DNA of 64,000 bases, taken from assembly GCA_964036665.1 (NCBI GenBank), contig OZ038527.1, positions 24,761,901 through 24,825,900 on the forward strand, read 5' to 3'. Below the pieces are notes generated by a model. The model saw nothing but the letters and a program-made list of their open reading frames with translations, did no database searches and had not been told where the DNA came from. A program made the translations under genes and the position numbers. This document shows positions 50,501-61,482 of this stretch, piece after piece (the stretch's first letter is position 1; every line of letters begins with the position of its first letter). The stretch is from Gordius sp. MW1. Its lineage: Eukaryota; Nematomorpha; Gordioida; Gordea; Gordiidae.

Positions 50501-52151
50501 GTAAACTTTAACAGCCTAAAAGAAAAGCAAAAATAAAATATTGAAATTTAGAATAATGTCAAAAATTTATTTAATTTAATAAAATAGTAATTAATTCCTA
50601 GTGTTAAATTACGTCCGTTCTTTTATTATATAATGCCCTAATATATCAAAATGTAGCCATCATGGTTGAGTTGTAAAAACGGCTGGGTTTAGTTTGGTCG
50701 ACCGTTGGTTTTAGTCAACTTAACATAAACAGACCAAATGATTTTTCGTCTGCTTAGTCGACCTATAGGCTTAGTCGCAATTTAAGAAAAAGACCTCGAT
50801 CCTTGGTCTTAGTTGAATCAAAGGTCGACCAAACAAAACACATCCATTTTTACAGCAAATTTAGTCAATTAATACTAAGGTATTTTATTGGTTAACTGAA
50901 ATAAGATGATGAATTGTATTCAATTATTATTAAATATAACCAACTGCCTCTAACCCCTAAATGCATATAAAAAAGAAGATGTTTTTAAAGCAACTGTTTA
51001 GGAATTTAAAAACAAATTTTTAGCAAATACCTCTTTAAAATAAAAAAATGCTTTTTTACTAGCTCTAATTAAAATTTTGGCTACACCCATGAATAGCCAT
51101 CAACATTCATAAAGCTAAACCATCCCCCCCCCTAATTAAAATTGCTTATATGCCAAATTCAAGATGGTCATTGTGAAAAACAGCAACTTTAAAAAAACTA
51201 TCCATCAAACAAAGTCCTAAAAACAATTCAAACCAAAAATATTATAGTGTAGTAAAAGTGTATTCATGACTTACTTTTTGATCTGCCCATGCAATATAGT
51301 TGTTGTGCCATTTTAGAGTTTCTATGATACCATATCCACCTTGGTAAATTGTGCTCATTTTGCGACCAAAAATACTCTTTTCAAACATTATTACCTTGTG
51401 TAAAAAGTAATTTATATTTTTAAAACAGTCAAATTACCGATAAATAGATGTCAGTTTTGTAAAGATCCATTAAGCAAAAAAAAATATTAAATAAAATAAT
51501 TGAATGATACAAAAAAAGAGAGAATATTTTAGAGTCAAACAAAATGCATTATTTTTAACAGGCAATAGTAATTAATATTTTACTTTATCAAGTCCTACAA
51601 CAAAATGCTTTGACACATGGGGCTTTCCAAAGTTTGGGTTAAGTGCAATACTTTTAACTTCAATGTCAAACCTATGCACATAATTTTGTTCTGACATATA
51701 TAAGCCATTAATTATAACCTTTAAATTAAATATTATATTTGATTTAAAGTACATACCCTTCCATCATGGGCACAACTAGCAATATAATCTCCATTTAAAT
51801 CTATACTAACTTGATTAACAGTAGAAGAATGCTATAATTAAATATCATTTTGATTAAAGCATTGATAGATACCATTGCAAGCTCTTTAACATTAATGCTG
51901 TTTCCTAGATGATCGACTATATGTAAAATACCCCAAGTGGTGCCAAAAGCTATAAACTTTAACAAATACAAACAAGAAACTTAGACAAATACCTTTGAAT
52001 GGACAGTCAAACATGACAAAGTATCTTTTGAAAATATATTTTGTAAATCACCTCCTATTCTTTCATATTTTAACTTAGGCTCTAAGGACTATACAAAAGG
52101 TAAAAAAATTACATCAATAATAACTTCTTCAGCATCGCTATCCACATCCAT
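38464..52151 (-). CDS. VPS41: VPS41 homologue, HOPS tethering-complex subunit
   Basis: Nineteen exons on the minus strand: 52113..52151, 51993..52088, 51873..51956, 51757..51831, 51584..51718, 51275..51394, 50311..50515, 49189..49322, 45577..45820, 44690..44990, 42633..42795, 42426..42553, 42043..42223, 41755..41871, 41580..41712, 41112..41252, 40731..40867, 40004..40224, 38464..38773. All phases agree and give 987 residues (human is 854). Residues 1-300 form the WD40 propeller ([37 protein letters not shown]). Then come [11 protein letters not shown] and the CHCR/TPR solenoid ([62 protein letters not shown]). A C-terminal RING follows (C866GSC869, H937CDHVFHSAC946). HOPS tethers late endosomes and autophagosomes to lysosomes. 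The last RING pair reads C959-x4-C964 instead of C-x2-C because the frame enters a MITE; see findings. Extra length lies in an acidic loop and a 65-residue RING insert. Confidence 0.95.
38820..39000 (+). pseudogene. Possible non-LTR retrotransposon C-terminal relic
   Basis: The plus frame reads [12 protein letters not shown], then [19 protein letters not shown]. The GRGRPR-x-TW pattern resembles the C-terminal tail of many endonuclease-RT elements. It is short and lies in VPS41 intron 18, so chance similarity cannot be excluded. Confidence 0.3.
39704..39830. mobile_element. MITE of the GTGTTGTAAAAACGG family in VPS41 intron 18
   Basis: GCGTTGTAAAAACGGGTGGG at the left, AACAAAACTCAGCCTTGTTT then ACAACAC at the right, and GTTTAGTCGACTAAAAC inside. 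Confidence 0.8.
40305..40375. repeat. Dispersed GTCCGTCC repeat, copy 2
   Basis: ATGCAATTTATGGGCTCG followed by GTGCTGTCCGTCCTGTCC, in VPS41 intron 17. Confidence 0.6.
43585..43752. mobile_element. MITE of the GTGTTGTAAAAACGG family, directly upstream of exon copy B
   Basis: TTTTAGTCGACTAAACG inside and AAATCCAGCCGTTTTTACGA then CAC-TAG at the right end. The left end is degenerate. Confidence 0.7.
43822..44006 (+). pseudogene. Copied last exon of an unrecognised gene (copy B)
   Basis: After ATTTGTTATAG the frame reads [18 protein letters not shown], then [18 protein letters not shown] and MAKYYYKS, matching copy A at 20810-20968. A small insertion then shifts the frame before a recognisable [13 protein letters not shown] end. 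AATAAACG and A-rich runs follow at 44072-44112. It lies antisense inside VPS41 intron 10. Broken, hence a pseudogene. Confidence 0.5.
44398..44533. repeat. G-ended palindromic element in VPS41 intron 10
   Basis: GGGCGTATCCGGGGG at the left, CACTGCTGGCTACGCCCATG at the right. Confidence 0.75.
44737..44951. promoter_or_regulatory. Cluster of four CACGTG E-boxes in VPS41 exon 10
   Basis: CACGTG occurs at 44737, 44800, 44905 and 44946, in contexts GATCACGTGATC, GAGTCACGTGATCC, ATCCACGTGATC and TGTCACGTGGG. Such sites can bind bHLH-zip factors including the MiT/TFE family that controls lysosomal genes. All lie in coding sequence, so the motif may also come from codon choice. The function is inferred. 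Confidence 0.35.
46220..46496. mobile_element. Harbinger-like MITE (277 bp), copy 2, in VPS41 intron 8
   Basis: GGGCTTGTCTTAATACCG at the left, CCGATATTAAGACAAGCCC at the right, flanked by TAA at 46217-46219 and 46497-46499. It is shorter than copy 1 by an internal deletion. Confidence 0.88.
46826..47705 (+). mobile_element. hAT element (880 bp) with 8-bp target duplication
   Basis: Flanked by GTGGCTAT at 46818-46825 and 47706-47713. The ends are TAGGGCTGTTAAAGGAACTA and its inverse ...GGAACTTTTAACAGCTCTA. Subterminal GGAACTAGTTCC motifs are repeated several times at both ends, as expected for transposase-binding repeats. It keeps only the C-terminal part of a transposase, so it is not autonomous. 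Confidence 0.92.
47147..47500 (+). pseudogene. hAT transposase C-terminal dimerisation fragment
   Basis: The 117-residue frame contains [38 protein letters not shown] and [14 protein letters not shown], the hAT C-terminal (hATC) dimerisation motif. The RNase H core and zinc finger are missing. Confidence 0.85.
48347..48356. promoter_or_regulatory. GTCACGTGAC site (CLEAR-type) in VPS41 intron 8
   Basis: An exact GTCACGTGAC palindrome, the consensus bound by TFEB-family factors at lysosomal genes. A further CACGTG lies at 48167. Confidence 0.3.
48489..48600 (+). pseudogene. Ty3/gypsy RNase H relic
   Basis: The frame reads [20 protein letters not shown] then LLNGSEK, the start of a gypsy RNase H domain (VDAS-x2-G-x-G). 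A stop and a shift follow; the next conserved piece, [12 protein letters not shown], is in another frame. A degraded fragment in VPS41 intron 8. Confidence 0.65.
48898..49063. repeat. G-ended palindromic element in VPS41 intron 8
   Basis: ATGGGCGTAGCCAGGGGGTA at the left; C13 tract and ATGCTGGACGCCCATG at the right. Confidence 0.85.
50057..50202. repeat. G-ended palindromic element in VPS41 intron 7
   Basis: GTGGGCGTAGCCAGCATTGG and a G12 run at the left, CCCCCTGACGCCCATGTG at the right. Its orientation is inverted relative to the 48898 copy. Confidence 0.85.
50669..50860. mobile_element. MITE of the GTGTTGTAAAAACGG family in VPS41 intron 6
   Basis: GTTGTAAAAACGGCTGGGTT at the left, GGTCGACCAAACAAAACA then CATTTTTACAGC at the right. 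Confidence 0.8.
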
Positions 52152-53902
52152 TTCAAATTATCATATGGCTTAATGATTAGATGTTTCGATTTGGGTACAT
52201 CCAGTCTAATTTTTGTATGCATGAATCAAAAATTCGGATCATATGAAATATTTAATTTGTACATGTAAATATATGGATATTATAACATATTTTAATTATA
52301 TAGTATCAAATAAATTAGATTTAATTGTTAATAATAATAATAGTTAATAATTAATGAACATGTGTTACTATCAATTGGTTTAATGTGTATATATAGCATA
52401 ATTATAGTTAGAGTAAGGCTATAAAACGTTTATAATTATATTTAATGTTATATAAAACATTTCAATTACATTGTAACAAATAAACTAGATTAAACTGTTA
52501 ATAATAATAATAGTTAATAAATGAACATGTGTTACTATCAATTGGTTCAATTTGTATATATAGCATATGAAAAGCTAAAGTAATGCTATAAAACGTTGTT
52601 ATACATTTTATATCTGTTATAATATGTATCTTATATAACTAACATATAACAATAGTTAATGATATATATAAAATGAATAGATATTATCACTTGTGCATAT
52701 TCTATCTGTTGTAATATCTATGGGATTTAACATATAATAATAGTTATTCTATGTATAAAATAAATAAATATTATCACTAATGTGTTTAATGTACAATATA
52801 GTATAAGTAAAATAAGCTTAATACAATAAAACATACTATTGTTACATTTAAAAATAAATAGTGTGTAAAATAATGTATGAAAGTAGTTTAAAAAGTATGG
52901 CTACACTAACCTTTCTTATTTGAATATACCTCTTGGAATTATATCGTTACCTAGGAAAGAATTTAACCTTCTAGGTAATTTGAATAAAGCAACTCGCTCA
53001 TCAGTTACCTAGACAAAAACTTAATCTTTATTATTTGAATATATAAACTCGATCGATGGTTACCTATTCATACAACTTAACCTTTATTATTCGAGCATTC
53101 ACAACCCTCACTATTCATATTCTTAACCTTATTATTTGACCACTAATTATAATTTAAATAACCCCGATTGTTGTGTATATAAACAAAAATAAATTCATTC
53201 ACTTAAATCATTTGTAGAGAACATATTTCTCTACAAAGGATAAATTTTTAATAGTTCTTGTTATGTTATGTTAGAATTAGCAAGAATCAACTTAGACAAT
53301 TTATTTGTATAATGTTAGCTGATATAGGATTTAATTATTGATAATAAACATAATTATGTCCTAGTCAACTTTAATAACGTCTATTGCCACATTTATCTTT
53401 AGTATCGGGAAACTTAAATGAGTATGGCTGATCTGTTAAGTATTTAAAGGTAATTAAAATTTTCTTGCGTTACTTTTATAGAACTTTCTCATATTTAAAA
53501 CGTGAATATTATATATGCTATCTTTTAATATATGCCCAGTAGTATTAAAAGATTATTTAAAGCCGTTCCAAACAATTTATATGTTGGAGCTTGTAATATC
53601 AGCAAAAGTAATTCAAATTAATTTTGACAGGAGACATATGGGCAAAAGATTTTTTAGAGCGTGAAATTGAAACGTTTAATAATAAAGATCATTTACTATT
53701 GGCATGCAACCAATATAGTAAAGACATTCCAAAATATTTGGTGAGATGATTTAATTTTCCTAAATATACAATTAAGTCTAATAAATAATATAAGATGGTC
53801 TATGAGTATATATAAAACACATGCAGCGCAAAATATTAACATATTTTCAAGCTTGAATTTAAAAATTAAACAAATTTTATTTATTATTGTAAATCAATTT
53901 CA

Positions 53903-55213
53903 TCATATAACGGGGCATCGTGACCTTGTAAGAGCATATAGAGATGGCATCAACATATGGAAAGAGGGAGGGTTAGATACATTTGTATATTGAGCTATAA
54001 GACGATTTATATTATAATTTATAGAAGCGTATTTTTTATTTGTTTCATACACTCTCTTGCCCTGAGAGATGTGTAGCAAATCAACATTAGTTTTTTCTTG
54101 CAGGTCTAGCAGGAAATCAACAAACACGTATATAATAGGGTGGGTTTGTTTAAGCCCACTTCTAAGCGCATTATGAAACCCTTCCAGGCGGTTGTTGGTA
54201 CGGGGCCCCTCTGCATCGAGCCTTTGCCACATATCATAGGGGAACAAGGGGTCCCTCCCAAGCCCAATCCAGGTATTGTGGATGTACAAAAAAAAATTCT
54301 CAATTTCTCTATCGCCGCGCACATTGGGCTGGACCATGCAAAGGGTCATGACATCACGGATGTGCCTTCTCTTCACAAATGGCAAAGCTAGAAGACGACG
54401 CACGCTGCGCCTGAAATCAGCATTTGATGAATAAAGATTCTTCAGTTTGCCAGACCCAGCGTGTCGATAGATCGCCTGGCCAAAATGAAACATGCAACCT
54501 AAAAATTATATAAACAAAACATTAAATTCTACCCTTTATAATAATATTAGGGAAACAGGCTTCCAAGGCCGATGCTTGCCCGTTAAAAATCAACCTGTGC
54601 ATAGTTCGGGGCGAAAACTAGCTGCAAGCTGTTACAAATCTGAATGAGTTTCTTAAACACTTTTTTATAGGTCTCTTCTGTTTTATCTGGCAGAAGAGTG
54701 TAAACGACAGGAATCATATGATCCCGGTAGTACGAGTGAATTGTAAAAATCTAAAAACAACATTACGGATATATTATAAAAATGTAAATACTTGAGTAAA
54801 ATGTTGAGGGCAAGTTTTAAACGTACCATCACAATAAATATTATGAGATTCGTACATAATATTTAGGAGGTCAACTGTCTCAAAGATAAACATTCTATTA
54901 TCCTCATTTGATAGCAAGAAGTTTTCGCCACCATGAGTATTGAAATGATGCGGCTTAAGGGTATTTATTTTGGGATAGGCTAAATACACCATAAGAAAAA
55001 AATTATTATAAATATACTTTTGTGAGGAATATCTGAGTGTTCTTGGGTTATATGGAAATCATGGTTTTGGTATATGCCTTGTCCTTGGCATTTCTTTGTT
55101 CGGCACTTAAAATAAAGTTGGAATTTTTTCACAACTTTAGCTTGGGTATATTCATATTCCCCTAAGACTAAAATTGGGTTTTTGTTTTGAGTTAATTTGA
55201 ATTCGATGGGCAT
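53903..55213 (-). pseudogene. FLYWCH-MULE transposase, disabled
   Basis: Exons on the minus strand: 55018..55213, 54792..54979, 54533..54750, 53903..54498. Exon 1 is a FLYWCH finger (LGEYEYTQAKVVKK, LYFKCRTKKC, HSDIPHK). Exon 2 has the MULE first catalytic block SHNIYCDGTFKTCPQ. Exon 3 has HSYYRDHMIPVVYTLLPDKT and VDF at the second catalytic site. Exon 4 has GCMFHFGQAIYRHAG, GPRTNNRLEGFHNA and LLHISQGKR. In exon 3 the codon after VDF is TAA instead of the expected Glu codon (near 54591-54593). One extra base follows, since exon 3 is 218 bases where the phase needs 217. The copy is therefore inactive, although the rest is well preserved, which suggests recent loss. Confidence 0.88.
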
Positions 55214-55261
55214 ATCAAATATAACAGTGGGAATTGGAGCTGTGGTTTGTGCTATATATAT

Positions 55262-56400
55262 AAAAATATATTAAATATTAATAAGACATAATTGTATTGT
55301 ATTTAAAATGCATACTTTTAATGTAGTTAAAAATATTGTAAGTAATTTTGCCCTAAACACATTTAAAAAGAGATATTTTGATATGATAACTGAGAAATTT
55401 TGACAGATAAACTTAGAGCAGTTCAATTTGAAATCTTAAATGTATAGTAATCATAAATCAATATCCCAGAGTTTTTAAATTTGTATCATAAGCAACACAA
55501 AAATATAATAAATAAAATTAAATATTAATAAGACATAATTGTAAAATAATTAAAATGCATACTTTTAATGTAGTTAAAAATATTGTAAGTAATTTTGCCC
55601 TAAACACATTTAAAAAGAGATATTTTGATATGATAACTGAGAAATTTTGACAGATAAACTTACAGCAGTTCAATTTGAAATCTTAAATGTATTGTAATCA
55701 TAAATCAATATCCCAGAGTTTTTAAATTTGTATCATAAGCAACACAAAAATATAATAAATAAAATTAAATATTAATAAGACATAATTGTAAAATAATTAA
55801 AATGCATACTTTTAATGTAGTTAAAAATATTGTAATTTGCCCTAAACACATTTAAAAGTGATATTTTGATATGAAAACTGAGAAATTTTGACAGATAAAC
55901 TTACAGCAGTTCAGTTTGAAATCTTAAATGTATAGTAATCATAAATCAATATCCCAGAGTTTTTAAATTTGTATCATAAGCAACACAAAAATATAATAAA
56001 TAAAATTAAATATTAATAAGACATAATTGTAAAATAATTAAAATGCATACTTTTAATGTAGTTAAAAATATTGTAATTTGCCCTAAACACATTTAAAATA
56101 GATATTTTGATATGATAACTGAGAAATTTTGACAGATAAACTTACAGCAGTTCAATTTGAAATCTTAAATGTATAGTAATCATAAATCAATATCCCAGAG
56201 TTTTTAAATTTGTATCATAAGCAACACAAAAATATAATAAATAAAATTAAATATTAATAAGACATAATTGTAAAATAATTAAAATGCATACTTTTAATGT
56301 AGTTAAAAATATTGTAAGTAATTTTGCCCTAAACACATTTAAAAAGAGATATTTTGATATAATAACTGAGAAATTTTAACAGATATACAGCAGTTCAATT
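55262..56400. repeat. Tandem array, ~five units of ~245 bp
   Basis: AGACATAATTGTA recurs at 55284, 55531, 55779, 56020 and 56260. Units share AGATATTTTGATATGATAAC, CAGCAGTTCAATTTGAAAT and AATCAATATCCCAGAG. Middle units are almost identical and the outer ones more diverged. Confidence 0.9.
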
Positions 56401-56514
56401 TGAAATTTGCCGCTTCGAAAAAGTCTCACGAAAAAGTCTCACGATCGTGAGACTTTGACCCGAAGGGCATTATACCGGTTGCCCCAAAACGGATGTTTCA
56501 TATGGTGAAATTTC

Positions 56515-56761
56515 GATTCAGTTGCAATTGACCAAAGAGCAAATAACAAATAAATGTCTACGAAAATGCATTTGTCGATTAAAATGTGTGCATCTAATCC
56601 TAACCCAAACCCTAACCTAAAACCCCGACCTAAAACACTAACCTTAACGTTTTCGTCTCTGTAAACCCCTCTCAAGGAGCATTTTCGTTAAATATTCATA
56701 GACATTCGTAGACATTCATAGATATTTGGTCAGTTAAACTTTGGTCGAATGCACCGATACG
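56515..56761 (-). mobile_element. 247-bp TIR element with telomere-like interior, copy 2
   Basis: The inverse of 6647-6893 and of identical length. Flanked by GAAATTTC at 56507-56514 and 56762-56769. It contains CCTAACCCAAACCCTAACC. Confidence 0.88.
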
Positions 56762-58349
56762 GAAATTTCGACTCTGGCTATCAGATTGTATCAAGATTAT
56801 ACACAATAAAAAGATGTAAAACATTTATTCTTATATTACTGCAGAAAAATTATTACATTTGGCATTTTTTAAAATTGCGCCTCTACAATTATTGTTTTAT
56901 TATAAAATATGTGCACTCAAATGGATTAAGCATTTGATTGCCAATATAAGGTGTAACGACGGCTATCGTGAAAAGATATTTTTGCAAAGCTCTATTAGAA
57001 ACCTTGTTAGACAAAACCTCTCTAGCCTTTGTATGAGAATAATTTGGGGAAGGAAGAAAATTACACTTTCTACGAAGGCCAAATAAATTATTGTTTCAAA
57101 GACACAAAGTAAAGTTTGTCAAATATTTTTATAGTTTAGTACTCTGCTTCTCAATTTATAGAGTAAATCTGCATGTATAATACGCCACATTAACCTTAGC
57201 TGTTCTCTCTTTACGTTTAAATAACCAACCCAAGGTAATGGCACTTTTTAGATTTAAATTAATTCAATATTACATGAATTGGAGGTGCGAATGACTCGGA
57301 TAATTACTCTTAAGGAGGCTTCTAAAGAGGTAATCTTAAAAATTTGATTGACTGGATTGTTTGCATTTTTCTAGCCTTCTTTTGAAAGTTCATCCAAAGA
57401 TTATAAATTAACAAAATTGTATTGTATTTATAAATTATTTATAGTAAATAAAGTTTTGCCTGGCTATAGGTAATCGAGGGATGCAAAGCCGCAAATTTAC
57501 CCATGGCCTCTTTTACCTCCCATATCCCTCATTTCCTTCCTCAATCAAATTATCCTTCTAAATTCAAATATTTGTATTAAAAAATCATCATTATATTATT
57601 AGTTTCATAATAAAGTTAATTGGCTATTTCTTAATAAAATTCAATAAATTATAAGCTCGCTCGCATACTTTAAAATGCAAATCATGCAATAGAATGAAAA
57701 ATGGCCGATGAATTAACATCCAGCATGTTTTCAAAAGTTTATTTAATAATAAGTTCTTGAAAACTGACTAAAACCAAAATTTAAACCTTGCCATAATGTA
57801 TATTACAACACTGTATTCGCAAAAGTAGCTTAAAGCCATAGTTGTATTCCACGATGTCGACGACCCATAAAGTGATTATAAGTAAAATTATGCCTTGCAA
57901 ATTAATTTATGAAGATCAAAATGCGTATTTAAAGAACTGTTTAACTTTTCAATATCTTCCATTTTCAACCCAATATAAAGATATAATAAATTAGTATGAG
58001 CTAAAAATTTGGCCATAATTGCAAAACATTTAATTTAAATTAAAGAATAATAAGGCTTTATTATGAAAAATTAGTTGTTATAATAAGATACCAACTGAAT
58101 AAATTAACATACATCACAACGTATTATATATAATATATCAACTGTTAGCTAAACATCTTTTCATTTTTCATCAATGTGTGTCTTAATGGTCGAGATGTTG
58201 TCATGGTGGTCATATAATAATTGTGGCTTTAATTAATTTATTTTATAATGCTATGTTAGGTTTAAAACTCATTTTATCTGAAGCTTTATTAAAATTTACC
58301 TTACCCGTATTAAAAACTTTATTGTTTAGAACACTGCAAATTATAAGTA

Positions 58350-58400
58350 ACTAGCTGACCCGGCAAACGTTGTTTTGCTATATACATTATTTCTAGAAAA
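58350..58400 (-). repeat. Helitron-like 3' end
   Basis: AACTAGCTGACCCGGCAAAC then GTTGTTTTGC. The reverse complement ends CCGGGTCAGCTAGT, like the CTAG-ending 3' termini of arthropod Helitrons. No 5' end was matched to it. Confidence 0.45.
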
Positions 58401-60929
58401 TACATTTTTAATCAAATGAACGATTTCCTTTTAACAATTTATCTGTACAATCTTGATCTAGTCTTGCAATTATTAAGCTTTTATAATATATATGATTTTG
58501 CCTTCAAATTTTAATCATAAATGTACTTTTAAAGCACATATTGGGCACGAAATATATTTGGGTTAACTCTTACTACCAACAAAAATATGCAGGAAATAAG
58601 ATTCTTTGGGGCTACAACCCTTTTTAAATTTGGTAAATACCTAAAAATGACGTGTTTCTCCAACATTAAACAAATTTTTAGTAAAAAGAATCGACTTCTT
58701 CCGATGATTTATCAGTAAATATATAATTTGAAGAATTTAATGACCTTTAAACCCAACGTATATTAAAATGCTCACCCTGGGGCCATCGAGAGCCGGACTA
58801 TCGTTTCCTTTTACACATTCATTAGTAAGCATGGTTGATGTATAATTGCTATCAAAAAACTAACTTTGCATCCTATGAACAAAAAAGAAAATGCTATTTT
58901 AGCTCAAATATATGTCAGCTAAAAGGAAATAGTTAAACAAGCAAATTTAAGCCATTGCAATTTATAAGTTTCGCAAAGGTTATAAAAACAAGTGTCACCT
59001 TTAACGGAGAACAAATATTAGCTGCTGATTATCTAATAAAGGCTCAAACTTTGTTCAGGTCTATGTCCTAAACAAGTAATATATAAGCTTAAAACTATAC
59101 TATTTTATAGGTTAGATATTTAGCCTACCAAATGGCTAAAAACAGAGTTTATTATTATCTGAATCATGCAAAACCAATCAGCAACTGAGTTGTTGTACGA
59201 CTGTGGACTTTTGCTTCTGCAAAAGACTTTTATTTTGATTTCGCATATAGACATGCTGTAAAAATTTTTTGACCTCGCTCTAGCTTAAATTCCATTTTCG
59301 TTTTTGGACCTGTCTGATTACCTTTATATAAATTTCTTTTGGCAACTTTTATATGTTGCTGCTTTATATTTGCGAAACTGGCTAAATGAATTAATGATGA
59401 CCGTTGCTTACTTTTACTTTGACCCCGGCCAGGTGCCAAAATTCGGATTGATTGCTATTTATATTTGCTCTTTTGATTTTCAATTCTCCACCCTTCCCCC
59501 CTTTCTCGCCCATAAATTTCATAGCAAATGTGCTAAGTTTATACGGAGTATGGAGGCGTTTTGTAAGAACAATACCCTAAATAGACGCAAGTCCTAAGGC
59601 AAAAAACGGGCTCTCGCCTACCCGGGGCGAAACTCCTGGTGATATTTTAGCATTTTAAATCATTTTCTGGAACTTTATAAGCAACAAAAGATAAACTTTT
59701 AATATTTAGGGGATTTAAGTTATACTTTGTCGACTTTAAATAAGAGAGTACGCCTTCACTTTAATGGACGCCTTGACCCCGGTCATTGTTCCAAGTTGTC
59801 GTATTTTGAACCCTTCCTTTAAAAAGATATATATACTCTGTTGCCATAATATTTTTTTCTATAATAAACTTTGTGAACAAGAACACTTTTTTAACAACGG
59901 CATATGATAAAATCGGTTTAAATTTTGGTCTAAGCCTTTTTGAATTTTTATGTGTGCGATAGCTTCGGTCTCACTAAACCAATCAATAAAATTGAAATCT
60001 TTATTTAACTCAGTACCCTTCCCAGCAAAAGTGAAAATGATTTTGGGGTTTCTTCTTTGAGGGTAAAAGATATCCAAGTTACTGTAAATAAGTATGACCA
60101 AGACAAGAAAAAGTATAGGAACAATTCAGAATTTGAGTTAACGTTCGAGGTAAGTAATTTTAATTTATTGCCAAATAAAAAAAATCTTATAAGGCACATG
60201 TAATCAGCCTTTATTGTTAGGAATCTTAATTTTTCCCTTAAGCACTGAAAAATATTTGCTTAAAATTGTAAAGCATAGAAATAACATAGGTCTACAAAAA
60301 AACACCCTGCAATCAAACCTGTTATTCTGATAAAGAAATTTGCGCTGAAAATGTTTTTAGTTATTTCCAAAATTTCCAGTTTTTTAGATAAAAGAGGTTG
60401 AAGGTGCAAAAAATGCCCATTTTAATATTAGGCTCAATTGCCACGACTAATTTATTTATGTAGATTAAAGTTTCATCTTTACGTCCATTATGTCATTTTT
60501 TTATATCACCCTTATTTTTAAATTTGTTTGCGTTTACGTAAACCCCTTCCCCTTATCAAAAATCGCCTCTTACAAGGGCCTAGGCTTTTACTGATACGAG
60601 TTCGAATCGCGGTGAGGGCAATTTTTTTCTTTTTTTCTTTTTTTTAGTTAACCTAACATTGATAATAAATTTCCTTGTTGATAACAAAAATATTGTAAGC
60701 TTTTTGTCCGTCCACTAGCTAGTGATCAAAGGAAAAAATGACCATGGCCAAAGGGTTAATTGATTTTTTCATTTTTGTTTATCTTGCTCTTATGGATTTA
60801 TACGCTTTTTGTCCGTATGCTGCCTGTTAACCAATAGAAAAAATGACCATTTATTATTACGAGTTATAACAATTTAATGCATTTTATATTTATATGGTAA
60901 ATCATTTTCAAAAAGATAATTTCCAAAAA

Positions 60930-61080
60930 TTTTATTTGAAAAATCGGGTCGGGCTCGAGCTTGTGTCGGGCTAAAAATAAAAAAGTCTTTTGGGCTCGGG
61001 CCGGGTTTGGGTAAAATAAAAATTGAGAGGTCTGGGTCGGGCAGAAAAAATTTCATTATGCAGGGCTCTATGTTTACCAT
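60930..61080. repeat. GGGCTCGGGC-rich repeat ending TGCAGGGCTCTATG
   Basis: Repeated GGGTCGGGCTCG, GGGCTCGGGCCGGG and GGTCTGGGTCGGGC motifs end at CAGGGCTCTATG. The CAGGGCTC end recalls hAT-type non-autonomous elements; the other end is not found. The minus-strand Pro-rich frame (60874-61080) comes from the repeat. Confidence 0.45.
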
Positions 61081-61315
61081 ATCGGTAAAAAATTCAACAC
61101 AAAAAAATAATAAAATTCTACGAAGTTGGGCCGAGCTTTGTATAGATTAGCGGACCGGGCCTGGGCTTTTAAATTTCTATAACGGGGAGCCGACTGGCCT
61201 AAATAGGCTCATGCTATTCTCTGGTAACCTCAGCTCTAAAGTAATGCCCATATTACTGTTTTCTATAATAATTAAGCCAACACTAGATTTTTATTTTTTA
61301 TAATTAACCTTATTC

Positions 61316-61482
61316 ATGGGCGTAGTAAAGAGGAGGGGGGGGGGGGGGAAGGGAGGGGGCTACCTCCTTTAAATCCTAAAATTTGTTGAAATTTATTAGT
61401 TGGTTAAAATTTCAAATACTGATCATTTAGCCCCTTTCGAATCATTGTCGCCTCCCTCTAATTCAATTGCTATTAACGCCCA
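61316..61482. repeat. G-ended palindromic element, rightmost copy
   Basis: CATGGGCGTAGTAAAGAGG and a G14 run at the left, TTGCTATTAACGCCCATC at the right. Confidence 0.8.

Larger units (their letters stand above)
52208..56410 (-). mobile_element. FLYWCH-MULE element upstream of VPS41
   Basis: The left terminal region 52208-52900 matches the outer arms of the palindrome at 2095-6949: AATTTTTGTATGCATGAATC at 52208 equals the inverted end near 6949, and ATAGCATATGAAAAGCTAAA near 52566 equals 2112. A transposase gene (53903-55213) and a tandem array (55262-56400) follow. The right end is not resolved. The left end lies 57 bp from the VPS41 start codon. Confidence 0.65.

Noticed and set aside
50330-50536. 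68-residue plus-strand open frame
   Set aside because: Antisense of VPS41 exon 7; the minus frame fits the WD40 region and the phase.
60027-60149. Possible internal exon ending GAG|GTAAGT
   Set aside because: Lone stretch without a partner exon, recognised domain or consistent acceptor; kept only as a note in the regional entry.
60600-60650. GAGTTCGAATCGCGGTGAGGGCA, like a tRNA T-arm
   Set aside because: No matching acceptor 5' strand, A box or anticodon arm upstream. The T-stem does not pair. At most a tRNA-derived scrap.
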